From assembly GCA_037178625.1 (NCBI GenBank), contig CM074139.1, positions 1,302,001-1,366,000 on the forward strand: a stretch of 64,000 nt of DNA, given 5' to 3'. How positions within the stretch are numbered: position 1 is the first letter of the stretch; each line of letters begins with the position of its first letter. Position numbers and translations under genes: made by a program. Below are positions 1-10,955 of the stretch, piece by piece. Origin of the DNA: Skeletonema tropicum. Its lineage: Eukaryota; Bacillariophyta; Thalassiosirophyceae; Thalassiosirales; Thalassiosiraceae. The notes under the pieces are model-generated. The model was given only the letters and a program-made list of their open reading frames with translations, searched no databases and was not told where the DNA came from.

Positions 1-994
1 CTTGTCTTGAGTATTCAATACACCCGGGCACAAATCTAACCGGAAATTGAATATAACGCATAGAATAGATTCGTAAATTTGGGCACTGTGATACCGAAAG
101 GTGCAGATGCTATTAATGGTTATGATGGTGACTTCTTCGATGCTATTGCAAGCAAATAAAAAAAATGACATAAATTGACACGCTGCTGCTAGTTAAATCT
201 GTACGTAAGATCAGTATCTTATGTTATGGTATTTTCGTTTAGAGGTACAAAAAATAAGGTGGGAAAATGAGGTGCGAAATTGGTGTGGGGTGGGTCTCTT
301 GGGTGAAAATTCAAGTTAGACCCCCCTAGAGCAGACTAGCCAAAATTTTTAGACCCCCCGCCCGGGGGGTCTAGTTCGCGGCAGGTCCCTGTAGCCGCAC
401 CTCCACCCATCACATAAATAAGTGATTAGTTTAGGATGGTATTCAGGAGCTGTTTACTGGGCAAGCTGGATCTGAACTTGCCCATTTTAGGTAATAAGAG
501 GAGTGCAGTCTAGGTATCTCTAGTTCAGTGGCAAGTCCGCACTCCTCTTGTCACCTGTGCTAGGTGATGGTATGTTCCTCCTCCCTCCTACTCTCAACTG
601 CCTCTCGACAGGTGAGAGTGAGAGTCCTCACTCAACCTCTGCCACCGCAGGGGTGGGGGAGAGGGGATTACTCCCCACTCCAGGTGTGCCAGTTGGACAT
701 CCCCGGCCCATTCTCAATGAGTTCACTGCTGCAACTGACTGACTGCAAGCTGGCTGGCAAGACCCATTTTCTTCATTAGTCCATTCGTCATTCATGAATA
801 GAATTCTCACTTGACACCTGCGAACTTCTTATTGTTCTCATTTTGATTAGTTCATCAAGCAGCATTGGTGGTTTTGATCATATAACTTATGTACTCCTAT
901 TCCGATAGCAGTAGCAGCTGATTCGGTTGATTATTGACTATCGAGAACGTCATTACCATCAGCAGCCAGGTAGGCAGGAAGCTCAACATACGCC
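1..994. other. Non-coding stretch before the first gene
   Basis: I see no convincing gene here. The open frames at about 548-810 are short, low in complexity and resemble no family I know. The only clear structure is a G/C-rich hairpin at 350-373, listed separately. Confidence 0.6.
350..373. repeat. G/C-rich hairpin
   Basis: The arms TAGACCCCCC (350-359) and GGGGGGTCTA (364-373) are perfect inverted repeats around a four-base loop, GCCC. A related AGACCCCCC lies just upstream at about 318-326. It may be a fragment of a mobile-element end or a simple palindrome. No function is implied. Confidence 0.7.
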
Positions 995-1651
995 ATGATG
1001 CTGTCATCATCTGTACTCGCCGAGGGGATCGCCTTCGGGTCACTCAACGTCGTAGGAATGCTTCTGCTGGAGTTCACTCTCTCAATGAACGATGTTCGAC
1101 AGCTCCGCAAGAGAGAAGGCGGTAAGAGACTGCACCTGGCTGGCATGGCTGCTACTACATTCAACAGTATTGTTCTCGGCTCAGTAACCTACGCTATCAT
1201 CATCGAGTACTGCTGTGTCCAGGTGGACCTAACACTCATTCAACAGATTCGTTCCGTCCTTGCATTCTTGATAATCGAGAATACCTGGTTCTATGTAGCA
1301 CATATGGCAATGCATACACCCAGACTATACTGGATGCATCGCTTCCATCACAAATTCAATGTGGTAGTCTTACCAAGCTCGGCTAGTGCTGTCAGCGTCC
1401 CTGAATTCCTCCTTGCATACATGGCTCCATTCCTGATTGGCTCCTACCTCGGCGGAACTGATAAATCATCAGCGATCATTGCTGCAATGATTGTCATGGC
1501 TGCTAATTTCTTCATTCATACACCTGCATTGGAAGAGGCGATGAGTCGCCTGCCCTGGATTTTTGTCAGGCCGAGCGATCACTTTGCTCATCATCGACAA
1601 CTCACTTGCAATTATGGTGCTCCCATCTTTTCTATCGATAGGATTCTGTAA
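995..1651 (+). CDS. Fatty acid hydroxylase / sterol desaturase superfamily membrane protein
   Basis: The 218-residue protein carries the histidine clusters of the di-iron membrane hydroxylase superfamily: HMAMH (HxxxH), then HRFHH, then HFAHHR near the C-terminus, followed by CNYG and SIDR as is usual in the family. Hydrophobic segments separate the clusters. Members hydroxylate or desaturate sterols or fatty acids at the ER; the substrate here cannot be told. The start is ATG-ATG at 995. The frame stops right after SIDRIL. A frame shifted by one base stays open to 1787 and gives an acidic tail ending KKKL, which fits the KKXX ER-retrieval pattern. The true C-terminus may therefore lie there if one base near 1640 is extra. 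Family call firm, exact end uncertain. Confidence 0.8.
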   Translation: MMLSSSVLAEGIAFGSLNVVGMLLLEFTLSMNDVRQLRKREGGKRLHLAGMAATTFNSIVLGSVTYAIIIEYCCVQVDLTLIQQIRSVLAFLIIENTWFYVAHMAMHTPRLYWMHRFHHKFNVVVLPSSASAVSVPEFLLAYMAPFLIGSYLGGTDKSSAIIAAMIVMAANFFIHTPALEEAMSRLPWIFVRPSDHFAHHRQLTCNYGAPIFSIDRIL

Positions 1652-1882
1652 TGTTATGAAAGATTTGCTGGGGTTTTACTCGTCTGCATCTGTTGAAGAG
1701 ACGGAGAGTATTCCGTCTCTTGAAGGAGATAATAGTGATGAATATGAAGAGAGTGATGAAGATGTGGGACTTAAGAAGAAACTCTGAGTGATGATATAAT
1801 ATGTTGTGACGGTTGTTGTATTGTAGGTAGAATTATATGCTAGTAAATCTGTTTTGTTCATTAATACTCATTTGCTTTCAAC

Positions 1883-3255
1883 TCATGAAGATGCAAACGC
1901 CTTCTCTATATCCGGTGTCACAACTATTGACTTGTTGACACTGCCCAATTGTACAAACGTCGACTCATCTGGATCAATGGACACAGCCTCTTGCCGAAAG
2001 CCACATTGAAGTCCTTCATGAATGAGCATTCTCACTTCGGGCTCACCGGAGTCGCCCCCTCCAACAATTAACTCTGTTCGTCCACTCTTTCGAACAACAA
2101 TTCTCCCATATCTACCCGGAGGGATATCCTTCAATGTATCATCGTAACCCTCTGCTGTCGATGGTCCTGCACCAACAGAAACTGTTGCTGGCATCATATT
2201 ATTGTTGTTATTCGCATCGGTGGAGCTTCCGATTAAGTCTGGCTCGTCCCCCTCTTCACTTTTAACATTAATTTTCGATCCCGCTGCTAACAGAAGTATC
2301 CAAATGAGGCAATCGAGTTGGGAATTTCATTACAAACCAAGAATCCAACTCCAACTTCTTCAAATTTTCAGATGCTGTGTGCACATCTAGAAAGGGAGAT
2401 TCCAAAACCGGATCACTCAATAAGGACGATGATTGTTGCTCTGTTGGCATTTCCAAATCCGCTGATTTCTTCTCTTCTGGAATCAATGAAGTTTGAGTGG
2501 TATCTTGACAATCGTACATGGGCTGCTGATGAGGGAGCAACAGGAAATGGCAATTGATTGGGGGCCATTCGAAAATGACTAACATTTCCCTTTCGACGTT
2601 GCTTTTGCTCCTCAATACTCGAATCCGAATCATACTCGAACGCATCAATATCCAACGGTGTTTCTTCAACTTCATCATCAAACAACGAAGGTCCCTCCCT
2701 CTCCGGACGATCTTGCTCCAACACACTCTTCTTCTTCTTTCCACCTTCATCATCATCCTCCAAATCCATTTCCATGACAACAATTTCTTCTCCCTCCCCC
2801 TCACGAGCACGAGCAGCCGCCGCGGCAGATTTGGCAGCCTCTCGTGTCATTGTGAACTTTGGTGCAGTTGGTCCCATCGCCGCACTGACTGGATCGACAG
2901 GTCCTCCCCTGGCTGCTCTGGCACCTGCAGCGGCAGTTGCATTGTTGGTTCCTCCTGCGTTGGCGTTTCCGGTGAAGAATGCCTGTCCGGTGGGAGCGAT
3001 GAATCGTCCACCACGGCCTCCCCTTCCACCCCTTCCGCCGCCTCGGCCACTGCCTCGGCCACCACCTCTTCCTTTGGGACTGCGACTGCGAGAATTGGAT
3101 GCTGCTGCTGAGGTAGTTTTAGCGCTTGGTTTGGCATCATTTGAAGATGATGTGGCAGCGGCAGAAGCTGATGGCTCTGCCGCTGCTGCCTTTTTTGTTG
3201 GACGTTTGAGCGGCTTGAATTTGCCTGCTTGGACGGGCTTCTTCTTTGGTGGCAT
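1883..3255 (-). CDS. POLR3D: DNA-directed RNA polymerase III subunit RPC4 (frame-disrupted as assembled)
   Basis: Starting at ATG 3255, the N-terminus is lysine-rich, then has an RGG/GRGGRGG tract and an acidic stretch. This matches RPC4, a Pol III subunit that pairs with RPC5 in the TFIIF-like subcomplex acting in initiation, termination and reinitiation. The diagnostic C-terminal domain sits in another frame (1883 to about 2290): PPGRYGRIVVRKSGRTELIVGG, then LQCGFRQEAVSID. The middle part (SWFVMKFPTRLPHLDTS) is in a third frame. Two changes, each equivalent to one extra base, near 2520-2560 and 2270-2290, join all three. No usable introns are evident at these points, so I favour sequence errors in an essential gene over a pseudogene. 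Confidence in the family is high, in the exact model moderate. Confidence 0.78.
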
Positions 3256-3666
3256 GATAAAGATTGGGTAGAGTGTTTTGTTGTAAGATTACTGGAGGAT
3301 GAATTGCAGCAAGATGTTGGTGGATGTGATGGATCGGATCTCTTTGATCTCATCGCCTCATTGTGTTGGTTGATTGTTTTGTGTTTTGTGTTTCGTGTTG
3401 TGTGGATGTGTTGTTGATGGCGACCGGTTTTAAAATTCTCGTTTCAAAACGAGCAAAAGAATCTTTTCTGACAAAGAACACATCTTAGGTCATTCAACCA
3501 CTTGTTCTGACCAACCGGAACTTGAGGCTCTGGACGGACGACACATTGTCGCCTCACTGAAATCTTTTGTCTGACGGAACACATTGAACACATCTCTAGG
3601 TCAACTTACTTGCTGTCGCCGAACGTGAAGCTGTGCAATCGCATCGCATTTGTCGAGATTTCTAAG

Positions 3667-5295
3667 ATGGGGAAATCACGGAAAGTGACTTATGAACTTC
3701 GGACTGCAAGTGCCCGCAACGCCCCACACATGCAATCTTTTTCGCAAGAGAAGGAAGGTCGGTCTCTTCTCATTCCAACAGATTCCAACGTCTCTTCATT
3801 CCATTGTCTCAACTCACTTCTCATCTACTCCTTACCTTCTACTTCGCTTTGTACAGAATTCCTAAGTTGGGCTGTCAAGGGACTATCCGTGTTCTGTGCC
3901 ATCACTCCAAATGTGAATCTCCTTGAGATAGCCAAATTATGGGCACACACGAGCAGAGCACCTATCGTGCACCAGAATTGTAGTACCGGGAAGGCAAGCG
4001 GAAAGTCAGCGAACGCTCTCCTTCGCAGCATCTTCAATGAGATTCGTTATGCTCTAGATAAAGGACAATACAATCTCGCTCGTGCTTTAATTCTTTCCGA
4101 AGGCTGTTTCACAGCATTCTTCCTTAACAGTACAAATGACGTTGTGAAATTCCTCGAATCTTTCAAAAGCTGGCCTGACTTGGATGAAGACGATCTATCC
4201 AAATTGAGATCAAGCACAGTGCTCAAGAATGTCTTTGCCGGAACCAATACTTGTACTAGTTTGTCTCAAAACGTTGAAGCTGTCAAGACTAGAGTCAGCA
4301 TGGTTCGGTATCTTTTACTCCCTCCGTGGTTACTTCAGTCTAACACTGAGCGACTCCACAAAAGTCTTAAAATTGTTGAGATGAATTTCATTGAAAAGGG
4401 CACCGGCACAAAGCATATCGTTCGTCTCCGATCGGGCCATACGTTCAAGACGCTTGTTGTCTTGTTGGCGCATGAAGTCAAGACAGACTCCACGTTTATC
4501 CGAATCACTCATAATGAGACACCCTTATTTTCCAGTGCGTGTGCGAATCGTAAGATCGAAGATCTTGGAATCTGCGATGGTTCCACTATGACATATTTTA
4601 ATGCTAAGCACTTGAAAGCAGCCGCACAGGATGTTAAGCCTGATTCATCATGTGTCAACAATTGCTCTCGGAAGAAGAGCAAATCGAAAAGGGTTGGTCG
4701 AGGATCGAAGACACAGAAGAAGCGAAACAGCACTGTCCAGCCTAGCTACATTTCGTCAACTAAAGAGAACGCCAAAGAACGGCACTCCAAACTCCTCACT
4801 AATCTTTTCGAGGAGGCTGAGCCTGTGTTCAAGGAGATCAGGAAGACGCTCAACGATTTAGCCATTCAAAAGTCCAACAATCATAGCAAGAAAAGAACCG
4901 TGAGCATGAGCAAGGTTCAGCCGAAGTCGAACAATCCATCTAATGTCGGTATTGGGAATTCACCTGGTCAGATAATGTTTCCTATTGTGGTTGGTAACGT
5001 TGATGACCTATACAAATCCTCGAAGCGCAGTAGTGGAAGGAGACATTCACAATCAAAGAATGGCACGAGACGACTCAGTATTGACCTACACGGCTGCACG
5101 ACCGATGAGGCTTTGAAAGCGTTAAACGAGTCACTGCCTCGGTGGATCGACAGTGCAATGAGAGGATCTCATCCTTTTGTCGAAGTGGTTGATATCATCA
5201 CTGGGAGTGGGAAGCAGATCCTTTCGGAAGCGGTTGAGGGGTGGATCAAAACAAAGAAACAGGTTGCTCGCCGTCCAAAAAGCTTTGTTTGCTGA
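3667..5295 (+). CDS. Ubiquitin-like plus Smr domain protein
   Basis: From ATG 3667 (MGKSRK, with purine at -3; the frame is open upstream but without ATG) the protein has 542 residues. The last 70 or so form an Smr domain: DLHG, then ITGSGK (the TGxG motif), then a C-terminal basic helix. Smr domains are nucleases or nucleic-acid binders acting on mRNA in quality control or on branched DNA. About residues 240-310 look like a ubiquitin fold (IRITHNETPLF, KIEDLGI, DGSTMTYF). A long basic, serine-rich linker follows. The N-terminal 220 residues are mostly helical and unassigned. A broken copy of the Smr end lies at 9938-10180. I am sure of Smr; the ubiquitin-like call is inference. Confidence 0.8.
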   Translation: MGKSRKVTYELRTASARNAPHMQSFSQEKEGRSLLIPTDSNVSSFHCLNSLLIYSLPSTSLCTEFLSWAVKGLSVFCAITPNVNLLEIAKLWAHTSRAPIVHQNCSTGKASGKSANALLRSIFNEIRYALDKGQYNLARALILSEGCFTAFFLNSTNDVVKFLESFKSWPDLDEDDLSKLRSSTVLKNVFAGTNTCTSLSQNVEAVKTRVSMVRYLLLPPWLLQSNTERLHKSLKIVEMNFIEKGTGTKHIVRLRSGHTFKTLVVLLAHEVKTDSTFIRITHNETPLFSSACANRKIEDLGICDGSTMTYFNAKHLKAAAQDVKPDSSCVNNCSRKKSKSKRVGRGSKTQKKRNSTVQPSYISSTKENAKERHSKLLTNLFEEAEPVFKEIRKTLNDLAIQKSNNHSKKRTVSMSKVQPKSNNPSNVGIGNSPGQIMFPIVVGNVDDLYKSSKRSSGRRHSQSKNGTRRLSIDLHGCTTDEALKALNESLPRWIDSAMRGSHPFVEVVDIITGSGKQILSEAVEGWIKTKKQVARRPKSFVC

Positions 5296-5795
5296 AGACA
5301 GAGATGGGCAGAGACTCAACTGAAGACACACATTTTGCTTACGCCTCAAGGCGTTTTGGATCATTGTTGGGTCTGTGACAAGACTCTCTTCATTAGTTCA
5401 TTCATATTTCATACTTGAGCTGACCGAAACAATTCTTAAATGCTGCTACGGTCGGTGAATTGTCGCATCCCCTCCATTATTCATTGTCCATTACTCATCC
5501 TTCTGTCATATTTCGTTGCCGGTTTAACTAGCAAACAAAGTCCTGATTTCAATGCATGAAGAAGTTCAGTTATTAAGCTTCTCATCTGTAAATTGTTAGT
5601 TTAGCATCCCCTGCCCAACATTTGGCATAGAGCCTTCTGCTTTTCAATGGCATTCTTTAAATTATCCATAGCAGACCTCGATCTCAAATTGACAGCTGCG
5701 TCTAGATTGATATCACTTCGAATACCCGAGTACGGCAACTTTAATCCTGCTCAGCCTTCTGAAGCAATTCCAATTCTAGCATTTCTGCAGTACAA
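5070..5795. repeat. Segmental duplication, copy A
   Basis: This block spans the Smr-coding 3' end, the convergent intergenic sequence and a remnant of the lumen-type gene. It matches 9938-10705 in the same order and orientation, with point changes and small indels. Shared landmarks include CATTGTTGGGTCTG, GAGCTGACCGAAA and GCATGAAGAAGTTCAGTTAT. In copy A the Smr end is intact and the lumen gene is truncated. Confidence 0.9.
5604..5790 (-). pseudogene. Truncated copy of the lumen-type gene at 10449-10955
   Basis: On the minus strand this matches the 3' half of the gene at 10449-10955, including the region coding for the NLRSRSAMDNAKI segment. It lacks about 40 bases near the stop codon, the poly-glycine tract and the whole N-terminal half, so no start or leader remains. 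It is a decayed duplicate in copy A of the segmental duplication. The rest of 5296-5973 holds no gene I can support. Confidence 0.85.
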
Positions 5796-5973
5796 GAGTT
5801 AGACACACTCGACCTTGATTGTAGAGATATGCAAAGTAAGTTAATCATTCATTTCTTCTTCTTCCCCAAGAAAACCAGCTGTCTCTGCTTCGAGTATTGT
5901 TTGAGCTGAACGACGTCACATTCTGCGAAGTGGCATCATAAGATGTATTGGTCAATGTACTGTTCGCAGTTTT

Positions 5974-8900
5974 TCAGGTGCTGCCAACTGTGTTGGAAAG
6001 ACTACGCGCTTTCTTCCTCTCCGCTTTCTTCAAAAACTCGTGTTCTTTACTCAACTGCAACGCCTTTGCATGTGCGCCCCAATCCTGATACAAAAAGTAC
6101 GCATTAGTAATGCACTCGTTAAAAGCCGCCTCGTCTTTCTCTTTTCTTAGAAATGCAGCGTATCGCTCATTTGCCATCCTCCAGGTTTACAAAGTTCCCT
6201 TTTGCACATGCTTCGATCGCTTTACGGAATGCAGCTCGGCTGGGATTTTTCATGGACTTCAAGAACAAATACACAGGCCGAGCATTCATAGAGCCACTCT
6301 TCGATAAACGCTTGAAATAATCAAAGCACTTCTCCCCCAATGCTTTGTATGACTGCACAGCCCTTCTTATGGCACACTGCAAAGGCCGCCAAACCGGTAA
6401 AGGCTAAGCGGTTGTGCAATCGAGGGGCGGCCGGATCATCCAATGGATAAGTCTCAAGAATCTTCAACAAATCGGACATGTCTGCTTCATTCCAAAACAC
6501 AAATGCCAGCTGCACTCTTAGACCACTAGAGTTACGGAGCGTCACAAAATGAGCGTTGCCCTCCAGCTCACTCAATGCTTCTTCTTCGTTGAATGCCTCG
6601 CCTACCAACTTGGAAGGGTTATGGCTGGGCTTGCGCAGATTCAGTGCGAATTGTCTGAGCATTGAAAAGAGTAAAAAGTAAGTCTTTCGTCCAAGATTCC
6701 TAGAGTACTCCTCTACCACCGAAAGCTTGGACTCTAAGATGGGTCCGAGCTCGCAGCCTGCACCCAAGAAGCAATGAGCATAGAGAAGGAATCCTTTAAG
6801 GCACGCATCGACCTCTCCCATGAGCTTGATTGCAGGGCATGCAAAGTAAAAGTTAAGGGCGCGTGGGGTCTTGAGCACAAAAGAGGTATGGTAGAATCAA
6901 TCACAACTTACCTTGCAATCTTTTTGAGCTTGCAGAAAAGGACCAGTCAAACTTCTAAAGGGCCGCGATAAACACATGGCAATAAAAACGGGCACCACAG
7001 CCCCAACATAGACCTTTTTGTCATCACGAATTCGTGGAAATAAAGCTTGAGCAGTTGTAGCAAACTCATTGGCCTTCTTAACGTCATTTATACTCGCATA
7101 CGCAATAGCGCATGACCCCAAAATAAATACCCAGTTGGAGCTGATGCTCCCCTTTTTTAGGGAATACTGGATTATCTTCCAGTTCAATAACATCACGACA
7201 TGCCCCTTTCCAGAAACTGTTATGAAACAGAAGATGAGAATAAGAGACGAACACAGAAGCAATTCGAGTAAAGAATGAAAGGACTTACTCATGGCACAGG
7301 TATTAATCTCTTTACACAATGCAAGTAGAGGATCATCTTTGATTGGAAATGTTGTCAGACAAGATATAGAACGGTTGCGTAATGCCAGTTTGTATTTCAT
7401 CAGCTCCTTTGCCATCACTGCCTTAGTTGGACTAAGAGGAATATCGATGCCATACTTACTCAGTATTTCTAAGCCCATATCTACAGCTTTGCCGTACTCA
7501 ACTGTCTCGCTCGTTAGACACAGGATGCGATGCGTGTATGCATTCAGCCTTTCATCCAGTGTCTTGACATTATCAATAACTTCATCAATAAGTGCCCTAG
7601 CTGCATCATATGCGCCTGTTAATAGAAAACGTTGTTTGTAAGATTGAGTACAATTGAGATAGAAAACAACAAAAGACATTAATCAAGTGGTAGATTGCGG
7701 TTCACTCACCAGATGAATGCTCTGATACCAACAAGGCATCATAGAGCTGTCGTGTGAGCTCGTAGTTTCCATTCTTCCATGTCTTACCCGATGCTTTCAT
7801 GATCTTTAACCCTTTGTGCAGCAATGCATTCTCCTTCCCTAGTGCTCCACTATTCCTTGCAAGATGCGAGACCTTTAAATTCAGCTTCACCAGCTCGTTG
7901 TCATCCGTCTTTTCAACTGGTAGTGAGTTGAGAATATCGACCGCAACATATTGACACCATTCTCTACCAGCTCCTTCTGCCAACAGCACCAACGAAATGT
8001 GCAGCAACATCTCCTCCGAACAAGGCTTTTCAGATGCAAATTTAAGGGATGCTTGACGAATCCGATCGTGAGCGAATATCCAGTTCGGACTCACTCGTAA
8101 TAGCATCCCCTCAGCAGATGACTGCTGAAGAAGATCCTTCACCTCACTCTCTTCATACGAAGCACCATCACGACACATCAGCGCCTTCAAAGTGGGCACA
8201 TCCAGTGCGTTGGGAATGTACGCCATGACAGAGAGCAGCTCTTGCATCTCTTCTGGTAAGTCCCTGATTTTGCCAAGTACCGATTCCACTACATCGGCCT
8301 GACATGCTATTGGTCAGCTCAACTTTCGTGACCACCCATCGCCATTCAAAGCACATCATATCATAAAACAAGATATTCTTACGCACGAGCTCCTCAAGCG
8401 CCTGTTTTGTAAAGAAGATGTTCCCCATCGTAGTTTGGTAGATAGCACTCGACAGCTCCTGTACTTCGCATCTTCTTCCTTCTTCACCGAGTCTGCAATG
8501 AAAGATGTAATTGACGTCGGGGAGAGACTGAAAAGCTCCATCTTTTCCACGCTTTTGTCTCCCTTTTCAACATCGACCATCAACTTGCTAAATGAATGCT
8601 CCACATCCACTTCATTCGATCGATACGCACAAATGAACATGATATTCTTCAGTTCAGAACTCGTCAGCAACACATGCAACACGTCCAAAGATGCTTCATC
8701 CGCCCACTGCAGATCATCGAGAAAGATTATCAATGGATTGCCCAACGCTCTGCAAATAGCACACAATAGCTGCAAAGTGCATTCCTTGATCGCTGACATG
8801 GTCGAGTGCACAGGCAAGTCCTCTTTTGCTGTGTTCACACCTGCAACGACACAGCTATCAAGAAGCGGTGTCAGCACCGGGAATGTCGCACGCAATATCA

Positions 8901-9593
8901 AATCACCCTCCTTCCCTGGTCCAATTAATTCCGACTGCCTGATACTCTCCCACACTTTTTGTCGCTGTTCATTCGCTGTGATGTCACTATCATCCTTTGC
9001 TTCACAGTGACATAGCTCATTAGCAAGCGTGTCCAGCACCTCAATGATTGCAAAGAATGGGGAAGATGCGCTGTTTTGCTCACTGTACTTGCCTGCCCCG
9101 TGAAATATTGGGATGTTACGTTTGGAGCTGCGTAGTTTCTTGACGAACTCTTTGATTAGAGAAGATTTCCCCACGCCGCTGAAGAGGATGATTTTGATGT
9201 GTTATCATTGTGATAGACATTGATGAGCAACGATCACAGAAAGCGGAGGTAAAATAATATATCAGCGTGTCTTGGCATCTCAAATACAATACATACAATA
9301 CAAAAAGATAGATGAGTTGCATTAATAAAATCATCATACCTGTAGCCCGAAAGAAATGCCACCTGAGAGTTTAATGCTTCACTGTCATCGCTGTCGTCTC
9401 CGTTCTCAGCCAATCCAGAATACAGCCTCTCCAAATCATCTAATTCTTTCTCCCTCCCATAGAGCCTCGTAGGGAACTTAATTTTGCCCTTCTCTTCATC
9501 GTCACTTGCATCCGATCGATCGTCGTAGAATGCCTCGTCTTTTTGTTCGGCGATTGTGCCATGACAGCCTTCGATGCGAAACTCGTCGGCCAT
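5974..9593 (-). CDS. STAND-type AAA ATPase with helical-repeat tail (frame-disrupted as assembled)
   Basis: ATG at 9593. Exons by splice consensus are 9593-9340, 9178-7710, 7615-7289, 7216-6912 and 6824-5974; introns are 72-161 bases. An acidic N-terminus leads to LYGREKELDDL. Exons 1 and 2 join into the Walker A motif GYSGVGKSS, and LIIFLDDLQWAD is the Walker B of the AAA_16/STAND class (signalling ATPases). MGNIFFTKQALEEL (GNPFF-like) follows, then a long TPR-like helical region ending in FLYQDWGAHAKALQL. Four frame breaks interrupt conserved sequence: near 8465 one base missing, and near 8300, 6365 and 6185 one base extra. The gene at 49990-54235 is an intact paralogue. It could be a young pseudogene or a live gene with sequence errors. 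The ligand is unknown. Confidence 0.75.
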
Positions 9594-9873
9594 TATATTT
9601 CTCCCTTTCTGACTAATTCAATTGCAGAGGTGTTTTCTATGATTCCCCTCCTTTTATTTCAATTTCAGATTACAGAGGCAGGCGCGCCTCACTGTTGGTG
9701 TGTGGGGCTTACATATTTACGGATCTTTAGATTTCACTTGAGTTGATTGATGAAGTCTTGTTTGGCAACACACTTACTTCGGGGAAGTTTTAGTACCGGT
9801 GTATCCAAAATCAGTTAGGAGAGTACCAAACATATGGAATCGCATCGGTACTTCGTTCTGTCTTTACTGGTAA

Positions 9874-9892
9874 ACACACACACACACACACA
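9874..9892. repeat. (AC)n microsatellite
   Basis: Simple run of about nine AC units just upstream of the duplicated block. Confidence 0.95.
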
Positions 9893-9937
9893 TTTTGCAG
9901 TGGATGGAAAGGAACAAGGAACCCTGACAACGCTGAC

Positions 9938-10180
9938 GGACGACTCGTAAGTATTGACCTAAAGTGCACGGCTGCACGACCGATGAGGCTTTGAAAGCGT
10001 TAAACGAGTCACTGCCTCGGTAGATTGACAGTGCAATGAGAGGATCTCACCCGTTTGTCGAAGTGGTTGATATCATCACTCATCACTGGGAGTGGGAAGC
10101 AGATCCTGTCGGAAGCTGTTGAGGGATGGATCAAAACAAAAAAACAGGTTGCTCGGCGTCCAAAAAGCTTCATTTGCTGC
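9938..10180 (+). pseudogene. Broken copy of the Smr domain coding end
   Basis: Closely matches 5075-5290, the 3' end of the UBL-Smr gene. The TGG codon in the LPRWID region has become TAG. A seven-base CATCACT duplication (around 10076-10090) shifts the frame just before the TGxG motif. Extra bases sit near the DLHG codons. No upstream part of the gene is present. It is a non-functional duplicate. Confidence 0.9.
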
Positions 10181-10705
10181 AGTGTAGAGGCAGAGATGGC
10201 GTGATTGTTTCTGTAGCATTGTTGGGTCTGCGACAGAACTCTTCATTATTTCATTTATATTTCATATCTGGAGCTGGAGCTGACCGAAATAATTCTTAAA
10301 TATCTATTACGGTCAGGTGAATTATAGCATCTACTCCATCATGATCGTCCATTACTCACAATGCCCCTGATTTGAATGCATGAAGAAGTTCAGTTATTAC
10401 CCTTCTCATCTGTAAATTGTTCGATCAAAATCTACTCTGGACCTCAATTTAACATCCCCTGCCCAACATTTCGCATAGGTCCTCTCTCTTCTTTGCATTA
10501 TCCCTCGACTTCATTTCCTTTTGCTTTTCAATGGCAATCTTTGCATTATCCATAGCAGACCTCGATCTCAAATTGACAGCTGCCTCTGGATTGATATCAC
10601 TTCGAATATCTGCGTAGGGCGACTTTGCTCCTCCTCCGCCTCCTCCTCCACCACCGCCACCTGCTTTGGACTTTTGGAGCAATTCCATCTTGCGTGCAAT
10701 TCTAG
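9938..10705. repeat. Segmental duplication, copy B
   Basis: Partner of 5070-5795 in direct orientation, offset about 4.87 kb. Here the Smr end is broken and the lumen-type gene is intact, the reverse of copy A. Confidence 0.9.
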
Positions 10706-10955
10706 CCGCCATTTCTTCATCACTTAGAACTTGATTGTCTTCTGCTGCATTTGCATTTAGAGTAGGTGTGAAGAAGGCAGCTGCTGTTGTTGTGACACCG
10801 ATGGAGAAGATGGATGCGGCGGCATCCCTTCGAGAGATTGTTGTTTGATGTGAATGTTGCTGATTTGAGGAGGGTGATAAGCTCAGTGCTGAGACTGACT
10901 CTGAACAGAGTAATGCTGTTAGTAAGGTTGCGAGGAACCTCATTGTTGACATCAT
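10449..10955 (-). CDS. Small protein with thylakoid-lumen-type bipartite leader
   Basis: 168 residues from ATG 10955 (a second ATG follows). Residues 1-24 are a signal peptide ending SVSALS. Around residue 42 comes SRRDAAAS and a hydrophobic stretch ending in NANAAED, a twin-arginine lumen-type leader with an AxA cleavage site. In algae with complex plastids this order fits import through ER and plastid envelopes followed by Tat transport. The mature part has a helical segment (LSDEEMAARIARKMELL), a run of eleven glycines and a charged C-terminus. The mature domain is not one I recognise. A truncated duplicate lies at 5604-5790. Targeting is inferred from pattern. Confidence 0.75.
   Translation of the reverse strand: MMSTMRFLATLLTALLCSESVSALSLSPSSNQQHSHQTTISRRDAAASIFSIGVTTTAAAFFTPTLNANAAEDNQVLSDEEMAARIARKMELLQKSKAGGGGGGGGGGGAKSPYADIRSDINPEAAVNLRSRSAMDNAKIAIEKQKEMKSRDNAKKREDLCEMLGRGC

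Larger units (their letters stand above)
9594..10448. other. Intergenic stretch with CA microsatellite and duplicated block
   Basis: No intact gene. It contains an (AC)n run at 9874-9892 and, from 9938, copy B of the segmental duplication, starting with a wrecked Smr end. Confidence 0.8.

Noticed and set aside
2554..3353. Long plus-strand and alternative minus-strand open frames opposite RPC4
   Set aside because: They are shadows of the GC-rich RGG and Ala/Ser codons of RPC4 and show no family features.
5974..9593. Several separate small genes instead of one ATPase gene
   Set aside because: Splice joins and conserved motif order match the intact paralogue at 49990-54235 from end to end.
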